From contig JAUXDE010000022.1 of the NCBI GenBank assembly GCA_030618495.1, positions 1-18,312 on the forward strand: 18,312 nucleotides of DNA, read 5' to 3'. A program made the position numbers and the translations under genes. Below are positions 1-5,825 of the stretch, in pieces. This stretch comes from Clostridia bacterium (GTDB lineage: Bacteria; UBA6262; WVXT01; JAUXBS01). The notes beneath the pieces are model-generated. The model searched no databases. It had not been told where the DNA came from and saw only the letters and a list, made by a program, of their open reading frames with translations. The first letter of the stretch is position 1, and each line of letters opens with the position of its first letter.

Positions 1-2
1 TG

Positions 3-473
3 CAGGATAAATCCCAGCGGTCTCATTTTAAGTATATGCTTACAATGTCTTTGGCATTATTTAAAATCAAGTATGTTAATTTACCCGGACTAGATGAACT
101 GTTAAATTATTCTAATTATATTAATGAAAATCTCTTCCGGGAAATATATATCAGCTTAAAGAAGGGGCTAATTCTTCCTGGGAGTCTGAAAAGTATGTCT
201 ACCGAAAGGTTAATTGAACATTTCGATGATTATTATGTTAATCCATCTCGGAATACTGATAAATATTTACTAGTTAAAGATGATCATGATTTTGAATATG
301 CTTTATCCCAGGTATTCGCAAAAAAGCAGAAAATCATATTCATGAAGAAAATAAACAATGAAAAACTAACTAAAACTGAGAATGAATACTATTCCAGGGT
401 AATAAAAAAGAAAGTCTTTGCCGTCGCAAATAAAAGATTACACGAAATGGCAGTCAGGCTGTTAATGAAGTAA
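3..473 (+). CDS. Hypothetical protein, 5'-truncated by the window edge
   Basis: The reading frame is open from the first complete codon (base 3) to the TAA at 471-473, so the visible 157 codons are probably the C-terminal part of a longer gene. An ATG at 36 exists but has no ribosome-binding site in front of it, so I do not take it as the true start. The visible part is mixed helical and ends in a basic, Lys/Arg-rich helix beginning LTKTENEYYSRVIKKK. That type of tail occurs at the end of many small DNA-binding or regulatory proteins in uncultured bacteria, but I cannot name a family. It converges with the minus-strand gene that ends 26 bp further on; no terminator is visible between them. 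Confidence 0.6.
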   Translation, partial: QDKSQRSHFKYMLTMSLALFKIKYVNLPGLDELLNYSNYINENLFREIYISLKKGLILPGSLKSMSTERLIEHFDDYYVNPSRNTDKYLLVKDDHDFEYALSQVFAKKQKIIFMKKINNEKLTKTENEYYSRVIKKKVFAVANKRLHEMAVRLLMK

Positions 474-499
474 TACTGGATACACATAGTTTTATTGAA

Positions 500-913
500 T
501 CAATTTAACCCTGCCCCGGTTGGCGTCAACGAAGGGGTTTTCATCCTTTCGGCAGTCACATCTATTTCCCTGACACCTTCCGGTTCATCAAGTACGCATT
601 CGGTCTTCTTTTCAATTTCCTTAAAAAGAACATCCGTAACGGGCGCGTTCATAATTGACTGGCGTATGCCTGAAAGCAGTTTTGCTTTTTCCTCGCGGGG
701 CTCTTTACTGATTTTCTCCAGGGTGGTTTTAATATAAGGGATAAGATTATTTTCTTCAAGGAATTCAGAATAGGCAGGACATGTTACGCAGAATCCCGGG
801 GGGACCGGGAGGCCCATGCGTTTCATGAGGACGATACTTTTTGCCTTATGCCCTGCTTCCTTTAAATCGGTATCGCTTGCAGTATCAAGTGAAATTAATA
901 TTTTGTTGTTCAT
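500..913 (-). CDS. PEP synthase / PPDK N-terminal fragment (probably a remnant)
   Basis: This 137-residue protein matches the start of the PEP/pyruvate-binding ATP-grasp domain of phosphoenolpyruvate synthase. Residues 20-55 carry the hallmark 'GHKAKSIVLMKRMGLPVPPGFCVT', here interrupted for brevity as GHKAKS...GLPVPPGF, followed by a segment like the usual 'Y-x-EFLEEN'. The family normally has about 750-900 residues and continues into a conserved RSSA-type ATP-binding motif. Here the frame stops after 137 residues, and the last 25 residues (after DEPEGVREID) no longer resemble the family. All catalytic parts (swivelling phosphohistidine domain, PEP-binding barrel) are absent. No clear ribosome site precedes the ATG. 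I read it as a decayed or truncated copy; a stand-alone small protein is possible but less likely. Confidence 0.6.
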   Translation of the reverse strand: MNNKILISLDTASDTDLKEAGHKAKSIVLMKRMGLPVPPGFCVTCPAYSEFLEENNLIPYIKTTLEKISKEPREEKAKLLSGIRQSIMNAPVTDVLFKEIEKKTECVLDEPEGVREIDVTAERMKTPSLTPTGAGLN

Positions 914-943
914 GCGTTAAGTAATTTTAAATATCTAACAATC

Positions 944-1372
944 TTAAAGAGTTGTAAGATGAATTTTCAAGAACACTTCTATTGCTTTTACGGTCTGTTC
1001 CATGACCCGTGGATGGCTCTGTGTAACCCACATTGTAAAATCATAAAGTTCTTGAACATCAACTTTCAACCACTTCTTGTTTTTATAAAAAAACACAAAT
1101 AAAGTAGTCATAGCAATTCTTTTGTTTCCATTCTGAAACGGATGGTTTTTTATCATTAAATAGAAAAGCATGCTTGTTTTTGATATAAGAGACGGATAAA
1201 ATGATTTGTTGGAAAATCCCTGAAAAGGTGTTGCTAAACAACTTTCCAGTATATTTGGAAACCGGGTAGAAAAATCAGGGATTGGTTCATTAAATGACAT
1301 CCATTCTCTTGCCATTCTAAAAGAGATATATTCCACTTCTTTAATAGTGATTGTTTCTATAATACTCTTCAT
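944..1372 (-). CDS. Fic/Doc-family toxin (death-on-curing type)
   Basis: A 142-residue all-helical protein with the Fic core motif NHPFQNGNKR, His77 being the catalytic histidine and Gly82-Asn83-Lys84-Arg85 the phosphate-binding end. Fic enzymes transfer AMP or phosphate to target proteins. The HPFxxGNKR form and the small size put it with Doc-type toxins of toxin-antitoxin pairs, although classical P1 Doc has an altered motif and phosphorylates EF-Tu. The acidic residue usually found before GN (D/E) is Asn81 here, so nucleotide chemistry cannot be assigned. No inhibitory S/TxxxE(G/N) helix is evident in the protein, so inhibition is expected to come from the partner. Its ATG overlaps the TGA of the upstream helix-turn-helix gene (ATGA), which indicates translational coupling. 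Confidence 0.85.
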   Translation of the reverse strand: MKSIIETITIKEVEYISFRMAREWMSFNEPIPDFSTRFPNILESCLATPFQGFSNKSFYPSLISKTSMLFYLMIKNHPFQNGNKRIAMTTLFVFFYKNKKWLKVDVQELYDFTMWVTQSHPRVMEQTVKAIEVFLKIHLTTL

Positions 1373-1632
1373 TCTTTTCCCAATAGTCTTAAAACTTCAC
1401 CATACTCTGCTATAGTTTTTTTTACAGCAATATCGATTACTTTTTTATCTTTCTCACTCAATTCTTTTCCCATAATAATATCAATATATTTTTTAGGTAT
1501 ATAATAATTTCTTCCTATTTTAGTGGCATCAATACGTCCGTTCTTTACTCTCTTGTAGACAGTTATTCTTGATAACCCTAATATTTTGGCTAATTCTGGA
1601 ATTGTTATATATTGTATGTCTTTTTTTATCAT
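1369..1632 (-). CDS. Excisionase-type HTH protein, probable antitoxin to the Fic toxin
   Basis: An 87-residue protein. Residues 8-52 form a MerR/excisionase-like winged helix (HTH_17 type): ITIPELAKILGLSRITVYKRV, here split as ITIPELAKIL and GLSRITVYKR, then a wing with RNYYIPKKY. Residues 57-87 form a charged amphipathic helix (KELSEKDKKVIDIAVKK onward) of the kind antitoxins use to clamp their toxin. It lies first in a two-gene minus-strand operon with a 4-bp overlap to the Fic gene, the usual order antitoxin-toxin. A good ribosome site (AGGAGA) precedes the ATG. The promoter region holds a symmetric set of GTTAAC boxes that this protein may bind, giving autoregulation. The antitoxin role is inferred from context; no biochemical motif proves it. 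Confidence 0.82.
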   Translation of the reverse strand: MIKKDIQYITIPELAKILGLSRITVYKRVKNGRIDATKIGRNYYIPKKYIDIIMGKELSEKDKKVIDIAVKKTIAEYGEVLRLLGKE

Positions 1633-1652
1633 AATTCTCTCCTATTGTATAT

Positions 1653-1704
1653 GTTAACTACATGCTGTAAGTTAACGTGTGTTAACCTATAATGATATGT
1701 TAAC
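1653..1704. promoter_or_regulatory. Four-copy GTTAAC operator of the toxin-antitoxin operon
   Basis: The palindrome GTTAAC occurs at 1653-1658, 1671-1676, 1681-1686 and 1699-1704. Start-to-start distances are 18, 10 and 18 bp, so the whole array is symmetric about 1678.5. The outer boxes extend to ATATGTTAAC and GTTAACATAT. It covers the promoter -10 and the leader up to the ribosome site, as expected for autorepression. Confidence 0.7.
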
Positions 1705-1725
1705 ATATAACCAATGATTTGTCAA
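1697..1725 (-). promoter_or_regulatory. Promoter of the HTH-Fic operon
   Basis: Read on the minus strand, a perfect -35 TTGACA (1725-1720) is followed after exactly 17 bp by TAACAT (1702-1697), a 4/6 match to the -10 consensus. The -10 overlaps the outermost GTTAAC box, so an operator-bound protein would block polymerase. Confidence 0.7.
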
Positions 1726-1821
1726 TAATTTTCTGATAATCTTTTTAATGGTTCTATAATTCCAGTTTACCCTATAACTTTTCCACGGTTTGGTTGTTTA
1801 ATATAGTAGGAGGACAAAACC

Positions 1822-2358
1822 ATGAAATGTAAAAGAATAATAAGAAACTTGCCAGCGTATCTTGACGGGGAACTTGATGAAAAAGAAAAACAGGCAGTTT
1901 CCCAACACCTTAAAACATGCCCCGACTGCAAAAAAGAACTTGCAATTCTCTCAAAACAGGATGAATATCTCAAACAGCAAAAACCAATTGAACCGTCAGC
2001 AGAGTTCAATGCCGGAGTCCTGAGGAAGGCGAGGGGGCTGGAAGAATCCGCGGATAATGGGAGGATAAGACTGCCTGTCCTTGCCCGTCTGCCTGTCCCG
2101 GCAATGGGTATCCTTATATTGATTATTGTTTTCTACATGGGTTCCTTTTCTTCTGCTCTTTTCGCAAAGGGGCAGGACGTAAAGGAAGGGATTGCGTCCA
2201 GGGTTGTTGAGAAATTAGTGGTATCAAGAAAACTGCTGAACCCCGTAACGCTTATAAACTTATGCGAAGGCTGCTGCTGCGCGCTGTGTAACTGCGCCAG
2301 GGCGCAGGGAGTACAATCGGAATGCGTATGCGGGAAGTGCGGGAATCAATACGATTGA
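1822..2358 (+). CDS. Zinc-finger (zf-HC2) anti-sigma-like membrane protein with Cys-rich tail
   Basis: A 178-residue protein. Residues 1-40 are a zf-HC2 anti-sigma module: Cys3, then His29-x3-Cys33-x2-Cys36 (HLKTCPDC), preceded by the typical LPAYLDGEL segment. Such domains bind an ECF sigma factor in the cytoplasm through a zinc site. A single membrane helix lies at about residues 92-115 (AMGILILIIVFYMG). The last 32 residues, expected outside the cytoplasm, contain nine cysteines (CEGCCCALCNC, then ECVCGKC). No sigma-factor gene stands next to it, which is unusual, since anti-sigma genes normally follow their sigma gene. A strong ribosome site (AGGAGG) fixes the start. It is followed 17 bp later by a small membrane-protein gene, suggesting one operon. 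Confidence 0.8.
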   Translation: MKCKRIIRNLPAYLDGELDEKEKQAVSQHLKTCPDCKKELAILSKQDEYLKQQKPIEPSAEFNAGVLRKARGLEESADNGRIRLPVLARLPVPAMGILILIIVFYMGSFSSALFAKGQDVKEGIASRVVEKLVVSRKLLNPVTLINLCEGCCCALCNCARAQGVQSECVCGKCGNQYD

Positions 2359-2375
2359 TAGGAGGTAATTAAATT

Positions 2376-2630
2376 ATGGGCAAATCAAAGTTGGCGCTGG
2401 TTGGTATGTTGGTGGGCATTAGTTCTTTTATAAGTCTTTTGGGTATTGAGAAGGCGGCCCTTGCGATATTGTTCGGTACGTGGGCTTTAAAGGAAGCCAT
2501 TGACGAAAAAGGGTCCAAGAAACTCGCCTGGGCGGGAATACTACTGGGATTGGCTTATATCGTAGTATTGACGGTGTTGGTAATATTTTACTTCCCAACG
2601 TTGATTGAACTGGTGGAGAAACTAAAATGA
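2376..2630 (+). CDS. Small membrane protein, DUF4190-like
   Basis: An 84-residue integral membrane protein with two or three helices: residues 6-36 (a split hydrophobic segment ending AALAILFGTWALKEA), a charged cytoplasmic or periplasmic turn (IDEKGSKK), and residues 50-77 (AWAGILLGLAYIVVLTVLVI). The pattern glycine-rich helix, 'ILFGxxALKE', short basic loop, 'AxAGILLGL' is that of DUF4190-type proteins, whose function is unknown. A full AGGAGG ribosome site lies 7 bp before the ATG. It sits 17 bp after the anti-sigma-like gene and its stop overlaps the next start (ATGA), so the three small genes appear to be one operon. Confidence 0.75.
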   Translation: MGKSKLALVGMLVGISSFISLLGIEKAALAILFGTWALKEAIDEKGSKKLAWAGILLGLAYIVVLTVLVIFYFPTLIELVEKLK

Positions 2631-2773
2631 CCATAAACCCCGGAGTAAAACTTACAATAAGCATAGTACTGACAGTACTGATTTTACCGCTTATGATACT
2701 GTCTGTATATGCCGGGGATTCAGTAATAAAACTGGATGACGTGTGGGGTGAGCTGATTGACAATACCAAGTAA
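2627..2773 (+). CDS. 48-residue secreted or single-span peptide
   Basis: A small gene whose ATG overlaps the TGA of the preceding membrane-protein gene (ATGA at 2627-2630), typical of translational coupling. The product has a hydrophobic stretch at residues 8-27 (KLTISIVLTVLILPLMILSV) ending in a signal-peptidase-like VYAGD, then a short acidic mature part of about 19 residues (SVIKLDDVWGELIDNTK). Function is unknown. The last codons contain the -35 box of the next gene's promoter, so the DNA serves two purposes. Support comes from the coupling and the clear signal sequence; no homologue was recognised. Confidence 0.6.
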   Translation: MTINPGVKLTISIVLTVLILPLMILSVYAGDSVIKLDDVWGELIDNTK

Positions 2774-2785
2774 ACGTGTTATAAT
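2757..2785 (+). promoter_or_regulatory. Full-consensus sigma70 promoter for the basic secreted protein
   Basis: TTGACA (2757-2762), 17-bp spacer, TATAAT (2780-2785), and an extended TGT just before the -10. All 12 consensus bases match. The start would fall near 2792, giving a leader of about 53 nt before the ATG at 2845. Confidence 0.85.
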
Positions 2786-2844
2786 ATTATAAAGAAAAAA
2801 TAAGGAAAATAGTTTAATATTTCCTGAAATAGGAGGATGATTCA

Positions 2845-3759
2845 ATGTATAAGAAAACAACAACCACAGTCACGCTTTTGATTACCATTTTGCTGCTATT
2901 CTGTTCAATGGAATTAGTATACGCCAGGAAAAAACCCAGAGTAAAAGGCAATGAAGGAGAGCACAAAGGTTGGAGTGAGGGGAAAAGAACAGGAAAAACC
3001 GAGAAAAAAGGCAAGGGCGGAGAGGGAAAACATAAGGGATGGACTGAAGGAAAAAGAACCGGGCAAAAGAGCGAGACGCCGTCAGGACAGAAAAAGAGAT
3101 TGAAAAGGGGTCATAGGAAAAGACCAATAAAAGGCTGGGAAAAAGGATTAAAAAAAGGCTGGAGGAAATCAATGCCTCAGGGCCGGGCTGATTGGGACAG
3201 TAAAACAAGAAGAGAATGGGAAAAGAACTTAATTAAAACTAAAAGAGTAATCAATATAGGAACTAAAAATAAAGGTTGGAACGCTGAAGAGCAGGAGAAA
3301 ATATCCATTGCCCTTGAATATTCAACAAGAAGAGGAGTCCCGTTAGGTCACGCCAGGAAAGTTGTAGAGGAGTGCATTAACCAGGGCTTAACAGGCGAAG
3401 AAACCTTAAATATTAGTATGACTTTATCCGAAGGTGTTGATAGGGGCGCAAACCTTGAAACTCTCGGCAGCCAGGTTGTGGAAAGACTGAGAGCAGGCCG
3501 CAGGGGCAAGGAACTGGCTGATGAAATTCATGTTATGATTGAGACAAGGCACAAAGCTAAAATGAAAGCGCGGGAAGAAAAGGTTGGGAAGCCTGTAGGG
3601 AGAGAGAAACCTAAGCCTGAGAAAAAAGAAGATAAATTAAAAAAGGTAAAGAAAGAAAGATTCAAAATGAAGGACATAGAAAAACCAGGAAGAGGTGGGA
3701 AGAGAAAGCCGGAAGGCAGAGGGGCTGGCGGCAAAGGCCGCGGTGGTCGTGGCAAATAA
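2845..3759 (+). CDS. Highly basic secreted Lys/Gly/Arg-rich protein
   Basis: A 304-residue protein with a signal peptide (residues 1-27, cleavage after VYA). Residues 28-110 are low-complexity and basic, with an imperfect repeat HKGWSEGKRTG / HKGWTEGKRTG and further KGW motifs (IKGWEKG, KKGWRKS). Residues 135-235 look like a helical folded domain (GWNAEEQEKISIALEYSTRR, then VVEECINQGLTGEETLNIS). The tail from 240 on is again Lys/Pro-rich and ends in RGG-type repeats (GRGAGGKGRGGRGK). A strong ribosome site (AGGAGG) and an all-consensus promoter indicate high expression. The composition suggests binding to polyanions such as nucleic acid, anionic polysaccharide or cell-wall polymers outside the membrane, but that is inference; I know no named family. 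Confidence 0.75.
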   Translation: MYKKTTTTVTLLITILLLFCSMELVYARKKPRVKGNEGEHKGWSEGKRTGKTEKKGKGGEGKHKGWTEGKRTGQKSETPSGQKKRLKRGHRKRPIKGWEKGLKKGWRKSMPQGRADWDSKTRREWEKNLIKTKRVINIGTKNKGWNAEEQEKISIALEYSTRRGVPLGHARKVVEECINQGLTGEETLNISMTLSEGVDRGANLETLGSQVVERLRAGRRGKELADEIHVMIETRHKAKMKAREEKVGKPVGREKPKPEKKEDKLKKVKKERFKMKDIEKPGRGGKRKPEGRGAGGKGRGGRGK

Positions 3760-3835
3760 CATTTATCCCGATATATTTTGTCTCATATTGATTGTTATAC
3801 CTGCATTGTACTGCCGGATTAAAAAGGAATAAGCT

Positions 3836-3881
3836 GTAAATAAAGCCATGAAATACCTTCCTGAACTTTAAAAATAAAAAA
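3836..3881 (+). repeat. Dispersed repeat, copy C (diverged)
   Basis: GTAAATAAAGCCATGAAAT followed by ACCTTCCTGAACTTTAAA. It matches the repeats at 12307 and 13636 in order and orientation (shared core AAATACCTTCCTG) and, like them, sits about 130-165 bp ahead of a plus-strand start codon. It lacks the attached TTGACA promoter found in the other two copies. Confidence 0.6.
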
Positions 3882-3932
3882 CACGAAGAATATTTACGGT
3901 AAAAAGAAAGATTCATTCAGTTGCTCAAAATT

Positions 3933-3941
3933 TGCTATAAT
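3933..3941 (+). promoter_or_regulatory. Extended -10 promoter for the hemerythrin/PAS gene
   Basis: TGCTATAAT at 3933-3941 is a perfect TATAAT with the extended TGn element. The -35 region at 17 bp (TTCATT, 3913-3918) is weak, which is normal for extended -10 promoters. It lies 55 bp before the gene start at 3997. Confidence 0.6.
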
Positions 3942-3996
3942 ACAAGTATGAACAGCGTTTACTCGAGAGAGGTTAAAGTGATACGGGGAGAATTGT

Positions 3997-5223
3997 ATGG
4001 ATGAGTTATTAAAAAATAATTCCCAAAAAAAGGAAAAACTTAAGGAAATTATTAAGAAATTGCATAAAGGAGCTGCAGTACAGGAAATAAAAAAGGAATT
4101 TTCAAAGATTATCAAGGATGTAAGTCCTGAAGAAATATCGGATATTGAAAGCGCGTTATTAGATGAAGGTGTTCCGGCAGAGGAAATACAGAGGCTGTGC
4201 GATGTTCACGTTGAGGTATTTAAGGAGGCCTTGTTAGTAAGAAAAAAGAACAAAGGACTGGAAAAAATACCGGGCCATCCGGTTCATACGTATATACAGG
4301 AGAACAAAACCGTAAAGAAGATGCTCAAGGATATAAAGCCGTTAGTAAGGAAGATATCCCGGGGAAAAGCTGATGATAATTTAATAAAGAATTTCAGGAA
4401 AGGATTGGATAAGATAAAACAAATAGATAAGCATTTCCTGAGAAAAGAAAATCAATTGTTCCCTTTCCTTGAAAAAAAGGGTTTTTATGGACCCGCAAAG
4501 GTTATGTGGGGGAAACACGATGAAGTAAGGGTTTTATTCAAAAAGATTGATAAAGCTCTTAATGAAAATGACATGAAAGAGATTGGTACACTTACTAAAG
4601 GACTAATTAAAGATATAAAGGGCATGATATTCAAAGAAGAAAAAATATTATTTCCCGTTGCATTAAAGAAGCTAACTGAAGAAGATTGGATTAAAATTCA
4701 TGAAGGTGAGAAGGAAATGGGGTATGCCTGGATTGACCCGGGGATTTTATGGCAGGCAAGGCTCTTTAAACTAAACATTTCAAGGGATAGTAAGGAGGAA
4801 AAGATAAAAGAAGAAAACGCTGATGGAATTAAACTGCAGGAGGGGGTATTAAACGCTGAGCAATTGAATTTATTGTTGAAGAATTTACCGTTTGATGTGA
4901 CTTTCGTTGATGAAAACGACAAGGTAAGATACTATACTGATAGTACTGACAGGATATTTCCGAGGAGTCCGGGGATTATAGGCAGAGCCGTACAGAATTG
5001 CCACCCTCCCAAGAGCGTGCACGTAGTGACTGAAATACTGGAAAGTTTCAGGAAGAAAGAGAAAAAATCAGCTGATTTCTGGTTAGAATTAGGTGGAAAG
5101 TTCATTTATATAAGGTACTTCCCGGTTTATGATGACAGTGGGAATTACAAGGGGGTTATAGAAGTATCCCAGGATGTCACCGGGATACGTTCTTTAAAAG
5201 GCGAGAAGCGACTGCTTGACTAG
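3997..5223 (+). CDS. DUF438 - hemerythrin (HHE) - PAS domain protein
   Basis: A 408-residue soluble protein. Residues 10-80 are DUF438: KKLHKGAAVQEIKKEF, then DVSPEEISDIESALLDEG and EEIQRLCDVHVEVFKE. Residues 93-235 form a hemerythrin-like HHE bundle with ligand-type residues His94/His97 (HPVHTYIQEN), IDKHFLRKENQLFPFLE, WGKHDEVR and MIFKEEKILFP, expected to hold a non-haem di-iron centre that senses O2, NO or redox state. Residues 288-400 are a PAS domain (LPFDVTFVDENDKVRYY, later YFPVYDDSGNYKGVIEVSQD). The DUF438-HHE-PAS order and the length are usual for this family, found mostly in anaerobes. GGGGAG lies 6 bp before the ATG. No output domain is present, so it probably acts through a partner. 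It appears monocistronic. Confidence 0.88.
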   Translation: MDELLKNNSQKKEKLKEIIKKLHKGAAVQEIKKEFSKIIKDVSPEEISDIESALLDEGVPAEEIQRLCDVHVEVFKEALLVRKKNKGLEKIPGHPVHTYIQENKTVKKMLKDIKPLVRKISRGKADDNLIKNFRKGLDKIKQIDKHFLRKENQLFPFLEKKGFYGPAKVMWGKHDEVRVLFKKIDKALNENDMKEIGTLTKGLIKDIKGMIFKEEKILFPVALKKLTEEDWIKIHEGEKEMGYAWIDPGILWQARLFKLNISRDSKEEKIKEENADGIKLQEGVLNAEQLNLLLKNLPFDVTFVDENDKVRYYTDSTDRIFPRSPGIIGRAVQNCHPPKSVHVVTEILESFRKKEKKSADFWLELGGKFIYIRYFPVYDDSGNYKGVIEVSQDVTGIRSLKGEKRLLD

Positions 5224-5351
5224 TGATTGGTAAAATAAATGTGTTTTTGAAATGGAATCCGGTCAATATTTTCCGATTATATCCCAGGCGAAGTAAAGCC
5301 CGCTCAGGTTGTAAAGCTATTTCCGGTAATCACTCTGAAGTATTAAGGAAT

Positions 5352-5381
5352 AGTACTATTTAAAAGGTTCTAAACAGTACT
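5352..5381. promoter_or_regulatory. Inverted repeat upstream of the efflux operon
   Basis: AGTACTATTTA (5352-5362) and TAAACAGTACT (5371-5381) form 11-bp arms with one mismatch around an 8-bp loop. It overlaps a perfect 12-bp palindrome AATAGTACTATT (5349-5360). It could be an operator for the efflux operon or a terminator-like hairpin for the gene before it; there is no U-tract, which favours a protein site. Confidence 0.4.
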
Positions 5382-5407
5382 TGCTTCAATTCAATCGACA
5401 ATAATCC

Positions 5408-5436
5408 TTGCCCTTTTCGTGTTTCTGTGGTATACT
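5408..5436 (+). promoter_or_regulatory. Promoter of the metal-efflux operon
   Basis: TTGCCC (5408-5413), 17-bp spacer, TATACT (5431-5436) with a TGG extended -10. Transcription would begin near 5443, so the first gene at 5458 would have a very short leader. The normal 17-bp spacer argues against control by a MerR/CueR-type activator. Confidence 0.6.
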
Positions 5437-5457
5437 TAACGGTAACAAGTGATAATT

Positions 5458-5730
5458 ATGAACAAACACTTAAAAATCATTGTTTTACTGGCAGTCGTGG
5501 TTGTATCTCTTAATGTCTTCCATGGCCTGATAGAGAACTGTCACCATGAATGCCATGAATGCGTTGAGGAGAACCACTGCGAATGTTATTGCCACCAGGT
5601 AGGACCTGCGCTCCATTGTACAGGTGGAGAGAGTTTCCTGTCTTCTGATTCATTTCAGTTCATTCCTACAAGTTATTCTATAATCAAGCAGAAGGACATA
5701 ATCAAGACTATTTTCCATCCACCCTGTTAG
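5458..5730 (+). CDS. Cys/His-rich secreted protein, first gene of the efflux operon
   Basis: A 90-residue protein with a signal peptide (about residues 1-22, LKIIVLLAVVVVSLNVFHG). The mature N-terminus is packed with metal ligands: NCHHECHECVEENHCECYC and then HQVGPALHC give seven cysteines and six histidines within about 27 residues. It ends in HPPC. Such a peptide can bind soft metals (Cu, Ag, Zn, Cd) in the periplasm and hand them to the pump. A GTG at 5449 is in frame three codons upstream, but I prefer the ATG at 5458; neither has a clear ribosome site, in line with a near-leaderless start. It lies 95 bp before the TolC-type gene. No named family is certain. Confidence 0.7.
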   Translation: MNKHLKIIVLLAVVVVSLNVFHGLIENCHHECHECVEENHCECYCHQVGPALHCTGGESFLSSDSFQFIPTSYSIIKQKDIIKTIFHPPC

Positions 5731-5825
5731 TTTACTTATCTGTAGTACCAATCTTCTATTAAATGTTTAATCAATTAGCAGTTTTCTGTTTATGTTAGTT
5801 AGTTCTATTAATAAAGGAATATAAC

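Noticed and set aside
495-737. Plus-strand ORF opposite the PEP synthase fragment
   Set aside because: It is the antisense shadow of the fragment, which has clear family similarity; it has no ribosome site.
1719-1760. Divergent plus-strand promoter for the anti-sigma-like gene (TTGTCA 1719 with TTTAAT 1743, or TATAAT 1755)
   Set aside because: Neither pairing has both boxes strong with usual spacing, so I do not list it, although some promoter must exist in this gap.
2882-3208. Long minus-strand frames across the basic secreted protein (also 3528-3755)
   Set aside because: Lys/Arg/Gly-rich coding DNA gives Phe/Leu/Pro-rich antisense frames; the plus-strand gene has the promoter, ribosome site and signal peptide.
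3662-3916. Minus-strand frame through dispersed repeat copy C as a transposase remnant
   Set aside because: Its translation gives KVF-like strings also seen in the antisense of copies A and B, but copy B has a stop and no family is recognisable; a non-coding repeat is the simpler reading.
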